DNA of 64,000 nt from Doryteuthis pealeii. Lineage: Eukaryota; Mollusca; Cephalopoda; Myopsida; Loliginidae. The stretch's first letter is position 1. Every line of letters starts with the position of its first letter. The stretch covers positions 52,273,141 through 52,337,140 of the forward strand of contig CM042157.1 in the NCBI GenBank assembly GCA_023376005.1, read 5' to 3'. A program made the translations under genes and the position numbers. The notes beneath the pieces are model-generated. The model was not told where the DNA came from, did no database searches, and was given only the letters and a program-made list of their open reading frames with translations. Positions 9,439-20,088 of the stretch are shown one piece after another.

Positions 9439-10810
9439 GTAAATTGTACCGTTGACCTGCTTTGGATTCAACTGCTTTGTAGTTTCCAATATTACATGCT
9501 TGTATGGTGCATATAATACTCTCCTCATCCAGAATCTGATATCCATTGGCAAGCTAGTGCAAGATTACTGGGTTTTAATGTAGTTTTATTGCCATGGAAT
9601 TATGCTTCTCCAATTGCTGCACAAATAGTCGTTTGATAATGTAAGTTTCCTTCTTGAATTTAAAAAAAATTTTCTCCCCCTTTTCTAAGTTTTAACTTAA
9701 AATCCAATTATCTTATTTAATTCTTAATAAGGAATTGTGGGTTTTTATTGTATCATCATGGTTCCTATGTGTCTTGGAAAATAAAATATAAATTTTCCAG
9801 GACTGGAAAACATGAAAAAGGGGGTGTTTTTGCCCAAAAATCTACAGAAAATTTTATTTTGTCCGGGGAAAATTTAAATTGTCAGAGACAAAATTGATGT
9901 TATTGTTACATTTAAAAAAATATACTCTGGGTTATTTTAAACATAATTTGGGTTTGATATTTTACATTCAAAACTGTATAATTTTTAAATATATTTAAAT
10001 ATAAAATGTCTGAAGAATATGAATAAATTGTTCATTTACTATTTTTTGTTAGTTTAAAATGATGCATTTCAGTAAAAAGAATGTAAGTTTGAAAATTTTC
10101 AAAGTTTTCCAATTAAAAGTACAAAAAAAGGGTTAAATTCAAAATAATGTTTGCTTTTGTCTGTTTCAACTTATTTGTCTAATATTTGTTTAACTTTTTT
10201 AAGTACAATAATTTAAGTAAAACAAAACTAAGTAGAAACTTTTTACTTGTTAAAACAAAACTTGAAAGTTGTCAAATTTATTTTAACCCTAGTGTAGGGA
10301 TTATTTATTTATGACATTTCTGCTAAAAATGTTTCTTAAAACAAGGATAAGAATTATATTTTCATGTTTAAATTGCTTAAATTATCGCTAATGTTTGCCA
10401 GTGTTTTTCTTCTTTGTGATAACAAATTTCTAATTTCATTTTTAATGGAATACATTTTTTTTTTTCTTTTTTTACGGAAATGGTTCTCCATTGGAATGTC
10501 ACCTGGATATTATTTGCACCTTAATTTTTAATGTAGAACATTTTTTTTCTGGTACTCCATGTTTAAAGATTGCATAGTAATTTATGAATTAGGGAGATTA
10601 ACTTATTAAGACCTATGTTAAGAAAAAAATAAACAGATACTTTCTTAGAAAGTCTCAGATTTTCATTGTAAGAACTTTTCTTTGAAACTAAAATACTTCA
10701 AAGTGTGTAATCACGGTTTTATTTTTATTAGATTAATTATCAAAGAAAGTTTATTTAGCAGTACTTTTGTAAGTTAAAAAAAAAAAAAAAAAAAAAACTA
10801 GCTGCAAAAT
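9439..10810. other. AT-rich non-coding stretch
   Basis: I see only A/T-rich sequence, with homopolymer tracts near 10456-10475 and 10775-10797. There is no coding frame or identifiable repeat. Confidence 0.4.
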
Positions 10811-10900
10811 ATCATTGTTGATCACGGCTAAGCAAATACAGGAAACCAGACAATTTTATTCTATAGTTAATTGATAGATGTAGGCATAATCTATAATGAA
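10811..10900 (+). repeat. Diverged copy of the 12.8/18.3-kb repeat, lacking the miniature insertion
   Basis: From CACGGCTAAGCAAATACAGG to TCTATAATGAAC it matches the segments at about 12787-12950 and 18275-18430. The 75-bp miniature element present in those copies is absent at about 10863, which gives an empty-site reference. Confidence 0.6.
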
Positions 10901-11499
10901 CAAAATTTCAAAAATCTTTAAGGAGAAAATGTCTGAGCATTTCAATATTTAAATTTCTTTGGTATAGGCTTAATTTTAGTTCATGATATTAAAAGAATTT
11001 CACTTTACCTTGTTGGTTAACTTTCGTGACCATTCTGAAAATTTACATTTTAATAGATTTTTTTAGCTGAATTTAATTGTTTAAAATGTATTAAAAAAAT
11101 TTTCTGATGCTTATCATACTTTTCAAATTAAACAAAAACTTGACCTTAAATAATCGATTTAATTAATTTTAATTTGTTTTTAAAATGAAAATGTGCACAC
11201 AAATTGGTGGTACCTATCAAATATGTACTGTGATGTTTTTTTTTGCTTTTTATTGACAGATATTAACTCTCACACACACACCCCGCTTTTTATTGGCACA
11301 TCAATTTAGATATTTTACAACCCACCCCATTTAAAAAAAAAAAAAATTTTTTTTCTTTTTTTATGAATTTGTACAAATTTTAATTAGATTTCTGCAAAAC
11401 ACAATGTCCAACTACCCCCTAGGCATAAAATTCTTCAGTCTTTTTTCAATATTTTTGCTTTTAAAATAATCTACTTAAAAAAAAAAATTTTTATTTAGC
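10901..11499. other. AT-rich non-coding stretch
   Basis: I see no gene. A segment near 11203-11220 (AATTGGTGGTACCTATC) is also found at about 15390 and, inverted, at about 17330, so part of this stretch may be another copy of the Penelope-associated repeat. Confidence 0.35.
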
Positions 11500-11645
11500 C
11501 TTTTTAATGATTGGTTCCCATATTGTATTCATCTCTGTATTTGGTCTCCTCAATAGGTCACTACAGCCCAACATATGAGCTGCTTCTTTAAGATGTCTTG
11601 TTTTCCATGTCCTTCCCTATCTATTATTTCAACTTGAAAATATAA
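11500..11645 (-). pseudogene. Penelope GIY-YIG endonuclease fragment 1
   Basis: On the - strand, broken frames give EIIDREGHGKQDILKKQ and, after stops, a QYGNQSL-like remnant of NTIWEPIIKK. The same segment recurs at 16040-16395 and 17668-17812. Alone it is too short to show the GIY or YIG motifs. The assignment rests on the longer copy at 16 kb. Confidence 0.5.
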
Positions 11646-12569
11646 CTTTAATATATGGGGATGTTCAAGGGCTGCCAGGGGAGATAATAATTTTTTTTTA
11701 AATTTTTTAATTTTAAAACAATTACCAAACATCAGGGAATTGTTCAATTTTAATGAAATTTTCACCAAATTATTTTCCAACGTCTTGATTTTATAACGAT
11801 TAGCTTATTTTATTGGAGAAACTTGAAAAAAAATTTTTTTTATCAATTCAGAATGGGGGGGAGGGGCTTTGACCATTTGAAGAAAGAAAAATACCCGGTC
11901 CCTAATTTTTACATGTTTTGAAAGATCATATCCCGAAGAATATATAGAAAAATAAAAATTCAATACCCTAAAAAAGTGATTTTAAAATTTAAGTTATTTT
12001 CTTAAAACTCAAAAATGAAATGTAGCCTATTTGTTTTTTTCGTAGTTAAAAAAAATTTTTAAATTCTTTAAATTGATGCAAAAAGAATTTATTTTATCCA
12101 AGTTAAATTGAGTTTTTTACTACCTTAAAATTTCAAGGTTAATTTTACATGACTTGACAGACTAATTTGAAAATTTAACAAAAGATAGCCCTAAATTTTA
12201 TCTTTGAAAAAATTTAAGTTAAAAAATATGCAATGCTGCATATTTTCTGAGATTTAAAAAAAGATTTAATCGTCAATTTCAACTATGGATGACAAAACAG
12301 GCTGAATTCTCTCTGTCTAGATAAATATCTCAATTGAGAGTCTTTTTCGCTACACTTCCAAGAAAAATTATTTTTAAAGATATTGGAAAGAAAATCCAAT
12401 ATTCATCTTTTACTTCGAAATACCTGGATGTGAAAACACAAGATAGTAAAAAAAATTTCAATGTCTGTCCACCATAGGTGTTGACTCAGCGGCAAGGGAC
12501 AAATAATGAGTTATCACCTCTTGGGATACGCATTTATCTCCCTTATACCCCAAAAATTGAACATGGTTA
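11646..12569. other. AT-rich non-coding stretch
   Basis: I see A/T-rich sequence with short G or A runs and no gene or repeat that I can name. Confidence 0.4.
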
Positions 12570-13108
12570 TTAATATACAATAGTATATAAAATATGATGC
12601 AGATATAAAACGAGGGGTGGTCATAGTTAAATATTTACATATATTTGCCAATAAAAAAGTGAGAAACATAGCACAGTAAATATCTGAAATTTGTACTTAT
12701 TCAAAAAAAAAAAAAAATATTCAATTTAAAATATTGAGTGAGGGTTTAAAATTGATTTGCTAATGAAAAAAATAACCCATTAATATTGATCATGGCTAAA
12801 GCAAAAACAGGAGTCCAGACAATTTTATTGTACAGGGTGTCTATAAAGTCAGTGTGCTTTAAATAATTTATGACTTTAAAGTGCATATTGACTTTGTGGA
12901 CACCCTGTGTCGTTAGCTGATAGATGTAGACATCATCTATAATAAACCCAAGATAATTCATTAACCCTGCAACATAAAAAAGTAACAATTAAAGTGTCGA
13001 TACTAGATTAATGTCGATTAAATTATGAAATTGCCATGAACAAGTGCTGTCCTGGAAAATTTTTAAAATGTCCTGGAAAATGATTTCCTAAAATGAGTGG
13101 GGAACCCT
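12570..13108 (+). repeat. Long dispersed repeat, copy B (~540 bp)
   Basis: It aligns almost end to end with 18045-18595, from TACAATAGTATAT through ACATATATTTGCC, GATCATGGCTAA and TGTCGATA, to CTAAAATGAGTGGG. Both copies carry the same miniature insertion. There is no coding capacity. Confidence 0.75.
12833..12907. mobile_element. 75-bp miniature inverted-repeat element
   Basis: The left end CAGGGTGTCTATAAAGTCA and the right end (reverse complement CAGGGTGTCCACAAAGTCA) form ~19-bp inverted termini. The centre, CTTTAAATAATTTATGAC then TTTAAAG, is itself nearly palindromic. The related copy at 10811-10900 lacks it. Confidence 0.65.
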
Positions 13109-13374
13109 GGGCTGTGGTAAGATTGTTTTTTTTTTTTTTTTTTTTGTTTGTTTGTTTTTTTTTCATACCCCCCTCTTTATTAATTTTAATTTTAAATAAT
13201 TATTTATTTACAATAGAGGGATTTTCTTTTTCAATTATCTTGCATACACTAAAATTATATGAATCCATAAGATCTACTCATTCAAACACACTAAAAGAAA
13301 AAAATTATTTTAATCATATTGTTTTCACATACACAATGAAACTATGGCCTACTTATTCTACCATTAAAAAACAA
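13109..13374. other. Poly-T and AT-rich stretch
   Basis: A long T-tract (13127-13160) and low-complexity sequence follow the repeat. The open frame here is a homopolymer product. Confidence 0.5.
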
Positions 13375-13900
13375 TTTTAAACAATATGGGTATTCGCAAC
13401 AAAACCATATTCTACATATTAAAAACATAAAAACATTTTAAATATAAAGAATTTGTAAATATGCAATGAATATATACAATAAAACTAGGTTTTACTTATA
13501 TAAATATAATAATGAAAAATATTTATTTATGCGTATATGCAAGGATTAATAAATAAGAAAAAATTAAAACTAACGGTTTTGCATCTACTCAACAAACAAG
13601 GCTACCTTCTACTTATTCAAACAACGTATTTTTTTTAATTTTTTTTTTTAAAGTTAACATATACGCAACGAATATTTATAACGAATCTTCGTTCTACTCG
13701 CATAAACATAAATAAAATCTTAAATTAATATGAATAATATTTAAGCAACAAAAGTTTACAACAAAACTCTATTCCAAAACATGAACAGTGATAAAAGTTT
13801 ATATTCGTAGGATTTACGTAACAAACATTTACTCCGAAACTACATGGTTTACCAATTACGAATGTGTGTACAGCTTACGGTCATGATGTTTAAACGCACT
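13375..13900. repeat. Degenerate tandem repeat, uncertain
   Basis: Related phrases of the type CAACGAATATTTA, ACAAAACTA, TTCTACTTAT and AAACATA recur several times at irregular spacing of very roughly 90 bp. A similar phrase recurs at about 18680. The repeats are too diverged to define a unit by eye. Confidence 0.35.
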
Positions 13901-15084
13901 CACATTTACGAAGGAGTGGAGAGAGAGAGAAAGAAAAAAAACTGGGATGGGTAGCAGTTACCCCCCCCCCCTAATGTTCAGATGTGAAGTCTCACCCGTC
14001 AATATTATTATTGTCTGACGACTGTACCCCAACTATCGGGTCAGACCCAAAACAACAACACCAAGGGCGATCGTATCACCCCTAAACACCTGCAAGAAAC
14101 CTACCCTCCTCAAAAAAAAGGAGAAAAAAACAGTATGCATATATGGAAAAATATTTACATGACAATCATGTAGCGATATTTTGATTTATTTTTATGTGAC
14201 ACTGAACAAGACAAGAATTTGTCATGGTCAGACTACTTTAAAGATGAGATATTTGTTAAAGGTGTAAAAAATAAATTACATTTTACAAGACATAAAATTT
14301 TGTGAAATTCAGAACATTTAACTTTAACATTTTCTTTATAATCATGTTCAGCAGTGTTTAGTTGATTAAAATGATTTAATTTAAAAAATTTTTTTAAAAA
14401 GTAAATATTTTAGCAAGGCTTAAAATTTGTTTTAAAGGAATATTTCATTTTTAAGTCAAATAATATTTGCAGAAATTTGATATAAAAAACACATCACCAC
14501 AATTGAATTGACATAATTTTAATTTTATCATTTATAAGAAAGTTTGAGTAAAATGCTCAGATAAAGTTTATTTGAAGAGAGCTAAAATCAATTTTTTCCC
14601 CCCGAGAATAACACTCATGTAAAATAGTTACTGAAAGGTACCATCAAAATACATCAAGTGATCAGTTTAGACCATATTGAAGGAAGAAAAGTAAATATTT
14701 TTGAACTTTTTTAAAAACATCTTGCAAAAAAAAAAAAATAACTAACATAAAGAGTTGTTACAAAGAAAAACAGTTAATTCAAAGATCAAATTATCTGATT
14801 GGGGGAAAATTACTCACCGTTATCTTGAAAAATAAGTAAAACCGACCATTTTTTTACAACAGGGTTAATTTCTTTGATATTTTTTTAGCAGAATTCTGTA
14901 TTCATTTTTCTTTTACAAAAAAAAAACTCTGACATAGAAACTTATAAAAATCTTCTGATATAATTATTCAGACTCTTATCTTTATAGAAAAAAAGTAAAA
15001 ATCATTTTTGTCGGTTCATTTTTCATATTTCATAAAAGGAAATAGGGAGGGGTTAGAAAAATATATATTTGCTCTAATATATTT
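13901..15084. other. Non-coding stretch
   Basis: It holds a short GA-rich run and a C-run (13918-13972), a less AT-rich patch near 13980-14100, and then AT-rich sequence. No gene or RNA is visible. Confidence 0.4.
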
Positions 15085-16020
15085 TAGGAAAAAACTATTT
15101 CAGACATTTTCATTAAAAGATAAGTAATTAACAAAATTTTCATGAAAATCGAAGCATTAATTGATTTTTTTATAGAATTTTAAAAAATAGCCTCTTGTCA
15201 TAACTTGTTTTTGACTACATTAAATTTCAAAAATGTAAACGTTTTTTGTTCATAATTTTCATTATTTCCGCAAGCTGGAAAATTAAAAAAAATCATCATG
15301 AGTTATTTTAATATATATAGATATTAACCTTTATGCAAGTTTCATTATGTTAAACATAGGGGTGGGAGTAAATTTCACAGGGAAAATTGGTGGTACCTAC
15401 TGAAAATCAAAATGTTTTGTACTTGCAAAAATCTTGACTGAAAGTGAACATTAAAAAAACATTTTAAAACATTAAAAAAAAAATATGCAGTAACGTAATA
15501 CTAACATTTAAGAATTATATAAAATTAATGTTAATTCAAAAAAGTTTTTAGTAAACATTTTTGGAAGCTCTGAAAAGGAAAAGTTTTCTTAAGAGAAACG
15601 TTGGTTCCATTTAAGTCTCAGTGGTTGGTGGGGGCTAAATGATCAAGTCAACAATCTTTAGTATTATCTGCATTATTCGGACTATTGTCCCCATCTTCAT
15701 TGTTATTTATACAACGTTTTGGCTGATATGCCCTCCGGCCTTCAAGTATTTATTGTCGGACTCGGGAACCTTCTTTTCGAACTCGGGAACTTTCTTGTCG
15801 TAATCAGGAGCCATCACGGAACTTTGAACCTAACACTTTATTTAGTCCATGGGGGTATCCTGTTCTCATTCTGCTAACCATAGCTGGGGTAGGAGTTGTG
15901 TTAATTATAACTGTCACTTAGAACTGTCTTAACCTAACTACCTTATCCACTAGGCCATGTGTCCAATTGGACAATTGAGTGTGAATTTTGGGAACTTATA
16001 AACCTAATGTCTTGATTTGA
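15085..16020 (-). repeat. Left arm of large Penelope-associated inverted repeat
   Basis: Two blocks match the right arm at 16575-17670 in reverse complement. The outer block, about 15085-15400, pairs with about 17330-17665. The inner block, about 15660-16020, pairs with about 16575-16935. The sequence between the blocks does not pair visibly. The inner block carries a hammerhead motif on the - strand. The arms enclose the endonuclease fragment at 16040-16395. Penelope elements are known for terminal repeats in direct or inverted arrangement that carry hammerheads, and this layout agrees with that. Confidence 0.75.
15709..15749 (-). ncRNA. Hammerhead ribozyme motif, decayed copy
   Basis: On the - strand the order is ATAC, TTGAAGG (from CTGAAGA), a GGCC-type stem II, AAAACGTTGTAT. 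Relative to the copy at 16852 the core has substitutions (CTGAAGA altered, GAAAC now AAAAC). However, it keeps AACGTTGTAT, in which GTAT can pair with the upstream ATAC as stem I. The palindromic AACGTT is typical of the very short stem III of Penelope hammerheads, which act as dimers. Confidence 0.6.
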
Positions 16021-16039
16021 CTTCTTTTTTTTTTTTCTT

Positions 16040-16395
16040 TTTTTTCCAATCTGATCTGGCCTTCTTAATTATGGGTTCCCATATTGTATTCATTTCTATG
16101 CTAGGTCTACTTAACAGCCCAGTACAGCCTATCATATGTGCTGATTCTTTGAGGCATCTTCTCTTCCAATGTTCTTCTCTATCTATTATTCTAACTTCAT
16201 AACTTCATCCCATATATGGTCAGCCATACCCGACTTTTCTATTTCTCCTCGGACCACTGCTTTACGATGTTCTTCTAGTCTTACTTTCAGTGGACGGCAT
16301 GTATTTGTATTCTTTGCCACAGCTGCATGGGATGGAATACACACAATTTTTGGTCATGTTATATTCTGTTGAGGGCTTGACTTGGACAAGATGTT
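16040..16395 (-). pseudogene. Penelope-like GIY-YIG endonuclease fragment 2
   Basis: Read on the - strand, broken frames give VYSIPCSCGKEYKYM near the high-coordinate end. RLEEHRKAVVRGEIEKSGMA and DHIWDE follow, then IIDREEHWKRRCLKES and RPSIEMNTIWEPIIKK. This matches the GIY-YIG nuclease at the C-terminus of Penelope-like retroelements (VY..PC.CGK.Y.G start, R.EEHRKA, SG.ADH.W). The YIG-type motif appears as YKYM, so it is mutated. Stops and frame changes make it inactive. In the living element the nuclease nicks DNA to prime reverse transcription. No reverse transcriptase domain is seen next to it. Confidence 0.7.
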
Positions 16396-16574
16396 TACGA
16401 AGAGTTGAGTCATTCCTGAATGTTGTCCTGATGTCAGGGATTACATATCTCTTGAATCTTTTCAGCCAAGCCTTTCACATAGGGCAGACAGACTGTGAAA
16501 AAAAACCCCAAAAAACAAAACCTATGAGTCTAGGTAAAAAAATCATACATAAGTAAAATAGGTAGATATTCTAG

Positions 16575-17670
16575 CCAAATCAAGACATTAGGTTTATAAG
16601 TTCCCAAAATTCACACTCAATTGGACACCTGGCCTAGTGGATAAGGTAGTTAGGTTAAGACAGTTCTAAGTGACAGTTATCTCTGAGTTCAATGCTGAGT
16701 AGAGGCAGTTAGAAAAATAATTAACACAACTCCTACCCCAGCTATGGTTAGCGGAATGAGAACAGGATACCCCCGTGGACTAAATAAAGGGTTAGGTTCA
16801 AGGTTCTGTAATGGCTCCCGATTACAAGAAAGTTCCCAAGTCCGACAAGAAATACCTGAAGAAGGCCGGAGGGCATATCGGCCGAAACATTGTACAAATA
16901 ACAATGAAGATGGGGACAATAGTCCGAATAACACAGATAATACTAATCTTCAAGCCTCATCTCAAACATTGAGAAATATTACTGTTTATGTTCACTTAGT
17001 GGGAAGAACCAATTAATCCAAATACACATCCAAAATATAGTTTTATTACTAAATAATTTATTTTTCTAATTGAAATTTTATTTAAAGTTCAGATATCACC
17101 ATAACTCACCAGCCACAGCCAAATTTGAGCAAACTTTTCTGGGCCCCTATTAAGGCTTCAAGCATCTAGCACTCAAACATTTTTTTTTTTTTTTTTTTTT
17201 TTCATAAAATGTCAATTTCATCTCAGTTAAATTAACTGTCCTTTTTACGATGTAAATAACGAACTCCTAACTCCCTCCTGGAAAATATTGGTAATTCTAA
17301 TGTTTTGTCAACCCGGACTCTAGGTACCACCAATTTGCCCTGTGAAATTTACACCACCCCCTATAATTAACACAATGAAACTTGCGTAAAAGTTAATATT
17401 ATCTTGAAAATGTTTTGTGCATTCAAAAGAAGAAACATTAAAAAAAACTCCTGATGATTTTTAAAAATTCTTTCAGCTTACGGAAATAATGAAAATTATG
17501 AACGAAAATGTTTTCATTTTCGCACTGTTAAATCAACTGAAATTTTACAGAGCCAAAAACAAGTTACAACTAGAGGTTTTTTAAAAGATTCTATGAAAAA
17601 TCAATTAATGGTCCGATTTTCACAAATTTCCATAATTACTTACTTTTTGATGAAAATATGTCTGAAATAG
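16575..17670 (+). repeat. Right arm of large Penelope-associated inverted repeat
   Basis: It is the reverse complement of blocks of 15085-16020. The inner boundary starts near CAAGACATTAGGTTTATAAG. The outer block includes GGTACCACCAATTTG and runs to AAATATGTCTGAAATAGG. It carries the better hammerhead motif on the + strand at 16852-16895. Sequence at about 16945-17325 is specific to this arm. Confidence 0.75.
16852..16895 (+). ncRNA. Hammerhead ribozyme motif of Penelope type
   Basis: CTGAAGA at 16856-16862 matches CUGANGA. GGCCG at 16864-16868 pairs perfectly with CGGCC at 16879-16883 as stem II. GAAAC follows at 16884-16888, and then ATTGTAC. AC/GT can form the minute stem III. The upstream ATAC can pair with GTAC at three of four positions as stem I. 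In Penelope-like elements such minimal hammerheads occur in the terminal repeats and self-cleave, often as dimers. The stem III/stem I junction has drifted here, so activity is uncertain. Confidence 0.7.
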
Positions 17671-17812
17671 GTTTTTTAATGATTGGTTCCCATATTGTAT
17701 TCATCTCTATATTTGGTCTACTCAATCCAACCCAACATATGAGCTGCTTTTTTAAGACATCTTGTTTTCCATACCCTACCCTGTCTATTATTTCAAGTTG
17801 AAAATATAACTT
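17668..17812 (-). pseudogene. Penelope GIY-YIG endonuclease fragment 3
   Basis: It directly abuts the outer end of the right inverted-repeat arm. On the - strand, frames give IIDRVGYGKQDVLKKQ and, after a frame change, RPNIEMNTIWEPIIKK. It is homologous to the fragments at 11.5 and 16 kb, and only this ~145-bp segment is present. Confidence 0.55.
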
Positions 17813-17820
17813 TATTATAG

Positions 17821-18044
17821 GGCCGGTTTAGCTCAGTTGATAGAGCATCTGCCTGGGAACCACAAGGTTCCTGGTTCAATACCGGCCCTCGGCAACTCAG
17901 CATATGATCTGTGTGGTAAACTAAGCAGCTGATGGTAGCTGTAGTGCTCCACCTCAGATGCAATAACAATCTCCTTGGTCTAGCACTAGACTCCCTTCCT
18001 CCCTGTCTGGCTGATACCAACATTAGGCCCCCTGACGACTTTAT
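17821..18044 (+). mobile_element. tRNA-derived SINE
   Basis: The head GGGCCGGTTTAGCTCAGTTG contains an A-box-like TAGCTCAGTTGATAGAGC. GGTTCAATACC at 17873-17883 is a B-box-like sequence. It is not a tRNA gene, because the T-arm and acceptor stem overlap (CCGGCCC directly follows the loop) and no clean anticodon arm forms. The body runs to about 18044, where repeat copy C begins. RNA polymerase III transcription from the internal boxes is what such a head is for. Confidence 0.65.
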
Positions 18045-18595
18045 TTTTATACAATAGTATATAGAATGATACAAATATAAAGCAAGGGGGGGGATCATTG
18101 TAAAATATCTACATATATTTGCCGATAAAAAGTACGAAACACAGCATGGTAGATATTTGAAATTTGTACAAATTCAATAAAAAAACAAACATTTATTTGA
18201 AACATTGGGTGGGGTTTTTAAATATCTAAATTGATTTGCTGATGAAAAAACCCCCAAAAAAACAGTAATTTTGATCATGGCTAAGCAAAACCAGGAGGCC
18301 AGAAAATTTTCTTGTACAGGATGTCCATAAAGTCTGTGCTTTGAATGATTTATAACTTTAAAGTGCATATGGACTTTGTGGATAGCCAGTGTGGTTAATT
18401 GATAGATGTGGCATCATCTATAATGAACCCAAGATACTTGATTAACCCTGCATCATAAAAAAGTAAGAATAAAACTGTCTAAATGTGTCGATAGTAGATT
18501 AATATCGATTAAATTATGAAATTGCTGTGAACAAGTACTGTAAAATTTTAAGTGTCCTGGAAAATGATTTCCTAAAATGAGTGGGAAACCTGCAT
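18045..18595 (+). repeat. Long dispersed repeat, copy C (~550 bp)
   Basis: It is collinear with 12570-13108 throughout, with substitutions and small indels. It includes a decayed copy of the miniature inverted-repeat element at 18317-18389, whose right terminus has become GATAGCCAGTG. It starts directly after the SINE. Confidence 0.75.
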
Positions 18596-18759
18596 GCTTA
18601 TTCTGACGAAATTACCTAAATGTAACAAATATTTAAAAACTCCGCACACATTAAGCGAGAGAAGAAAAAAATACAAAACGAATATTTACACTTTAGTTTG
18701 TCTACAATTCAGTGGATACTGACTCACATGTACAAGGAGTTTCCTTTGATTTTAAAATT

Positions 18760-19285
18760 AATTCCTAGACCAAGCGCTGCTTCTCTTTGTCTCTTTATGA
18801 GCCGCTTTTTCGACCATCTCAGAAATGTCACAGTTTGCCTTATTTTTCTTATTTCCTGTCAATCCAAAATTTGACAGTACTCGGCTTAGAGACCTTGCAA
18901 TTCCTACCCCCCCCCCACTTCAATGGGTGTGCAGTTTGCTTTCCATTCATTGATTTCGTCTGTGTGATCTTCAGTCAGTTCTAGCATAATAATTTGCTTT
19001 AAGGAGTTAGAAAAAATGATTGTCTGGGTGCAAATCTGTCACTGTAATGCGATCGAGGAATTTTAACTGTTTTTACGAGATCTACCTGCATCTGCCAATA
19101 TATCGATTCTGAGAGTATACTTGTTATTCCTTTGTGATGGGATTCTCCATCCAGCCTTGACGAAGTGTATTTTGGGCTTGTTCATATTCAGGCTGTTAGA
19201 GTGGATTGTGGTGTCAAGGATATTTGCAATCGCTTTAAGGATCTGGTCATGGTTAACTTTTAAAATTTTGCATGAATTCATATGT
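18760..19285 (-). pseudogene. Decayed reverse-transcriptase C-terminal tail
   Basis: On the - strand the frame from about 19281 reads NHDQILKAIANIL, PKIHFVKAG and, after stops, TVTDLHPD. A later block near 18770-18930 reads VGIARSLSRVLSNFG, KKNKA, VEKAAHKETKRSSAW. This order resembles the conserved tail after a reverse transcriptase in abundant invertebrate LINE-type proteins: H..IL..IA..L, I.FV.AG, V.DL.PD, V..RGF...S....L...G, E.A...W..R. Several stops and indels make it a fossil. The family assignment is from memory of the pattern. Confidence 0.5.
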
Positions 19286-19292
19286 AAAAAAA

Positions 19293-19366
19293 AAAAAAAA
19301 AAAATTAAAAACGCCTGTGGAACACCTTAAAACTATGAAATTAACTGTTGTTTCTAGTTAGTTAAT
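19293..19366 (-). repeat. Fragment of ~410-bp satellite
   Basis: The segment AAAACGCCTGTGG to GTTGTTTCTAGTTAG is the reverse complement of the satellite portion around GGGGTCCGCCGGGCG. It is then interrupted by an LTR-like insertion. Confidence 0.7.
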
Positions 19367-19536
19367 TGTTCACCAGCTTCTCTTCCCCTTCCTAGACACT
19401 TTGTTACTGAAGAACAAATATGCAATGCACCGTTCTGGCAAATAAAAGTTGCAATTGCACTATGGGTAGTCCCCCATAATGCCTTGCAACCTCTATAAAA
19501 AGTCCACTCTGCTCCCTCCAATTTCTTGACACTACA
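19367..19536 (+). mobile_element. Short solo-LTR-like insertion
   Basis: It starts TGTTCACC and ends GACACTACA, so it has TG and CA termini, and CTATAAAAAGTCC near 19493 resembles a TATA box. It splits one satellite unit at CTAGTTAG. I see no clear target duplication, so the LTR call is tentative. Confidence 0.4.
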
Positions 19537-20088
19537 GGCCTTGCCTGTAAACATTACCTGATTGTTGGTAGGTTGTAAAAATTTGGGTAAATGTTCCAAA
19601 TCGGGGTTTGTAGGGCTTTTTTTTTTTACTTCCAAACGCGCTATTAAAAATAAAAAAATAGCACTATCGAAAATTAATAAAATAACATTGAATTTGGTAT
19701 TTTCAGCAAACCCCTAAAGGTTCTATTCATACCTGATAGTTTTCAAGTTTGAAAATTAAAAATTTTGCTTAAATTCATAGACTGAAAATCAAGCCTTCAA
19801 AATACTTGAAAAAGACGTCAAAACGGCATTTTTCAGTTTGTTTTGACGCATGTAAAAAAACCCAAAAAACTTTAAAATGCTTGGCAGACCCCTTACAACT
19901 ATGAAATTAACATTCCAACTGTTGTTTCTAGTTAGGGGCCATGCCCGTACACATTAAATAATAGTTGGTACTTTGGAAAAGTTTTGGGAAATTTTCCAAA
20001 TCGAGGTTTGAAGGCCTTTTTTTTTTTTTTTACTTCCAAACGCGCTATTAAAAAACAAAACTGTAACACTATCTAAAATTAATAAAAT
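19537..20088 (-). repeat. ~410-bp satellite, inverted orientation
   Basis: About 1.3 units lie in the orientation opposite to 26790-27702. Landmarks are TCGGGGTTTG, CGCGCTATTAAAAA, ACATTGAATTTGGTATTTT and GCAAACCCCTAAAGG. These units are more diverged than those flanking the BEL elements. Confidence 0.8.

Noticed and set aside
13093..13380. Open frame with poly-Phe start
   Set aside because: It is produced by the poly-T tract and AT-rich sequence, with no domain or splice support.
17820..17890. Functional tRNA gene
   Set aside because: A- and B-boxes are present, but the acceptor 3' strand overlaps the T-arm and no proper anticodon arm forms, so it is a SINE head.
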